From the NCBI RefSeq assembly GCF_009834185.1, contig NZ_CP047173.1, positions 62,001-126,000 of the forward strand: a DNA stretch of 64,000 nt, written 5' to 3'. Positions 62,843 to 64,000 of this stretch are shown here, in pieces. The notes beneath the pieces were generated by a model. That model saw nothing but the letters and a program-made list of their open reading frames with translations. It ran no database searches and was not told the origin of the DNA. How positions within the stretch are numbered: the stretch's first letter is position 1; every line of letters begins with the position of its first letter. The stretch is from Rathayibacter sp. VKM Ac-2760. Its GTDB lineage: Bacteria > Actinomycetota > Actinomycetes > Actinomycetales > Microbacteriaceae. Both the position numbers and the translations under genes were made by a program.

Positions 62843-63364
62843 ATGCGCGCCTTCCGCCGCGACTCCTCCGGTGCCGCCGTCGCCCGCTTCGACCGCGAGG
62901 AGGCGGGCATCCTCCGTCACCTCGCCGGCGAGATGCTCGAGCTGCTCGACCGCGGCACCGCGGAGGAGGCGCGCAACGATCCCGCCCTCGCCCGCCTGCT
63001 CCCGGACGCCTACCGCGACGACGCCGACGCCGCCGCGGAGTTCCGCCGCTTCACCGCCCCCGATCTGGCCGGCCGCAAGATGGACGACGCCCGCGCGATC
63101 ACCGCCGCGCTCGACGCCGGCGAGGGCACCGGCCACGACCGCGTCTTCGCCGGTCTCGGCGAGGTGACCGTCCGGCTCGAGCCGCCGCAGGCGCTGTCCT
63201 GGCTCCGCGGCCTCACCGACATGCGCCTCGCCCTCGCCGCCCGGCTCGGCATCGTCGACACCGACGACGTCGAGCCGGCGGACGAGACGGGTCAGGCGAT
63301 CCGCGCCGTCTACGACTGGCTCGGCAGCGTCCAGGACGGCCTCGTCCGCGCGATCGACGTGTGA
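62843..63364 (+). CDS. DUF2017-family protein
   Basis: The 173-residue protein is helical and matches DUF2017: FDREEAGILRHLAGEMLELL, then LARLLPDAYRDD and EFRRFTAPDLAGRK, PQALSWLRGLTDMRLALAARLGI and AIRAVYDWLGSVQDGLVRAI at the end. Function is unknown, but it commonly follows clpS in actinobacteria, suggesting a link to Clp proteolysis. It starts 19 bases after clpS. A 19-bp inverted repeat follows its stop. Confidence 0.9.
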   Translation: MRAFRRDSSGAAVARFDREEAGILRHLAGEMLELLDRGTAEEARNDPALARLLPDAYRDDADAAAEFRRFTAPDLAGRKMDDARAITAALDAGEGTGHDRVFAGLGEVTVRLEPPQALSWLRGLTDMRLALAARLGIVDTDDVEPADETGQAIRAVYDWLGSVQDGLVRAIDV

Positions 63365-63439
63365 CCCCTCCCGCGAGATGCCAATTCTGACGTCGTTCCT
63401 CGGCGTGTCGCGGTCATAAGTGGCATCTCGCGGGAGGGG
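63365..63439. terminator. 19-bp perfect inverted repeat after the DUF2017 gene
   Basis: CCCCTCCCGCGAGATGCCA (63365-63383) and its exact complement (63421-63439) flank 37 bases. It starts directly after the stop codon, so termination of the clpS unit is the simplest reading. The long perfect arms and wide loop again resemble the element at 57944-58022. Confidence 0.7.
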
Positions 63440-63460
63440 GTTCCCTAGAGGATCGAGAGA

Positions 63461-63501
63461 TCTCCACAGCTGTGGACAACCCTGTGGAGAGATGTGGAGA
63501 A
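63461..63501. promoter_or_regulatory. Cluster of DnaA-box-like 9-mers
   Basis: TCTCCACAG (63461), TGTGGACAA (63471, inverse of TTGTCCACA, the actinobacterial DnaA box), TGTGGAGAG (63483) and TGTGGAGAA (63493) lie in 41 bases, and TGTGGAAAC follows at 63580. The spacing is about 10-12 bases. This is dense for chance; it could bind DnaA as a titration or regulatory site upstream of the next gene. It is not an origin by itself: no dnaA, dnaN or AT-rich unwinding region is present. Confidence 0.5.
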
Positions 63502-63567
63502 CGGTCGTCCTCGCGGGGGAGGAGAGCGGGGAGAAGCCCGTCCTGCACCGGATCCGCGGCCGCTCGG

Positions 63568-63597
63568 TTCGACGCGGGGTGTGGAAACGCGTACCGT
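63568..63597 (+). promoter_or_regulatory. Candidate promoter of the DUF1206 gene
   Basis: TTCGAC (63568-63573) and TACCGT (63592-63597) are separated by 18 bases. The GTG at 63605 follows 7 bases after the -10, again suggesting a leaderless transcript. Confidence 0.45.
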
Positions 63598-63604
63598 CCG
63601 GGCT

Positions 63605-64000
63605 GTGAACACTCCCTCAGGAACCCAGGCCAAGCGCGCAGCCGACGACGCGCAGGACTCGACCGCGGTGCGCACCCTCGCCCGCGGGGGCTACGCCGCG
63701 AACGGCCTCGTCCACGTCCTCATCGGCGTCATCGCCCTGCAGATCGCGACCGGCGGCCAGGGCGAGGCCGACCAGACCGGAGCGCTCAGCTCGCTCGCCG
63801 CGCAGCCCGGGGGAGTGGTCGTGCTCTGGGTCTGCGCGATCGGGCTCTTCGGGCTCGCGCTGTGGGGTGCGCTCGAGGCGTTCCTCGTGGTGAGCGGCGA
63901 CAGCGCCGCGTCCCGCTGGGGCAGCCGGCTCAAGGAGGCGGCGAAGGCCGTCGTCTATCTCGCGCTCGGCATCACGACCCTGCGCTTCGCGCTGGGCGGC
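63605..64000 (+). CDS. DUF1206 membrane protein (5' part, cut by window end)
   Basis: About 132 residues are visible. A polar N-terminus is followed by RTLARGGYAANGLVHVLIGVIALQIA, then VVVLWVCAIGLFGLALWGALEAFLV and KAVVYLALGITTLRFAL, the repeated two-helix units with conserved ArgGlyGlyTyr and HVLIG that characterise DUF1206 proteins (normally about 260-280 residues with three such units). Function unknown. The GTG start at 63605 has a promoter-like region and DnaA-box-like words upstream. The remainder lies outside the window. Confidence 0.85.
   Translation, partial: MNTPSGTQAKRAADDAQDSTAVRTLARGGYAANGLVHVLIGVIALQIATGGQGEADQTGALSSLAAQPGGVVVLWVCAIGLFGLALWGALEAFLVVSGDSAASRWGSRLKEAAKAVVYLALGITTLRFALGG

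Noticed and set aside
63461..63501. Chromosomal origin of replication
   Set aside because: DnaA-box-like words are present, but there is no dnaA/dnaN context and no AT-rich unwinding stretch.
1..64000. Prophage or integrative element
   Set aside because: No integrase, terminase, capsid or tail gene, no attachment-site repeats, and base composition looks uniform by eye.

Overview
The window is high-GC, densely coded DNA of an actinobacterium. Many genes start with GTG, stop and start codons overlap (GTGA, ATGA, TGATG), and several starts are nearly leaderless with TAGGCT or TACGGT -10 boxes. A clpS-DUF2017 pair, F420-type and FMN-type luciferase-like oxidoreductases, a DtxR/IdeR-like iron box and REP-type palindromes of the GGTCTCGATACGCC kind all fit the Microbacteriaceae (Rathayibacter, Curtobacterium or Clavibacter relatives). 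The family assignment is inference; no rRNA or tRNA gene is present to fix it.

Region 1 (1-26.7 kb) is the main attraction: one long + strand gene train. After the tail of a probable sensor protein and a LuxR-type response regulator come a small FG-rich membrane protein, a secreted/anchored VWA protein, a 1185-residue tubulin-like GTPase-fold protein, a large two-helix membrane protein, a Pro-rich scaffold-like protein, a GAP1-like protein, a cytosolic VWA-like protein and a zinc-knuckle P-loop GTPase. Directly behind them lies a Ter-type metabolite module: two TerD paralogues, a TerC/DUF475 membrane protein, a CitE/HpcH-like aldolase, a phosphoribosyltransferase, a TRSP-StiP-PELOTA protein and a HAD phosphatase. 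The train ends with another FG-rich membrane protein. The FG-rich tails at both ends suggest that the conflict/NTPase module and the Ter module act as one membrane-associated system. Two genes carry an apparent -1 frameshift.

Region 2 (26.8-43.9 kb) holds an aldo/keto reductase, an array of 92-bp repeats, and an exopolysaccharide locus. The locus has a 1756-residue secreted glycosidase with five copies of a carbohydrate-binding-like module, three glycosyltransferases, a Pr6Pr-like membrane protein, a condensation-domain-like acyltransferase, a Wzx-like flippase, a Wzy-like polymerase and a Wzc-like chain-length kinase.

Region 3 (44-54 kb) has a CPA1 Na+/H+ antiporter and a PspC-domain stress locus (two membrane proteins divergent from a PspC-fused histidine kinase and its response regulator). 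Next comes a Tat-exported PhoX phosphatase with a possible sortase signal, preceded by PHO-box-like and iron-box-like sites, then a divergent HxlR regulator/quinone-reductase pair. A second array of the same 92-bp repeat follows.

Region 4 (54.6-64 kb) contains an M13 peptidase, a beta-lactamase-like protein lacking its active-site lysine, a small acidic protein, two luciferase-like oxidoreductases, a BCCT osmolyte transporter, clpS, a DUF2017 gene, and the start of a DUF1206 membrane protein preceded by a cluster of DnaA-box-like words. REP-like palindromes occur in inverted pairs in this part.
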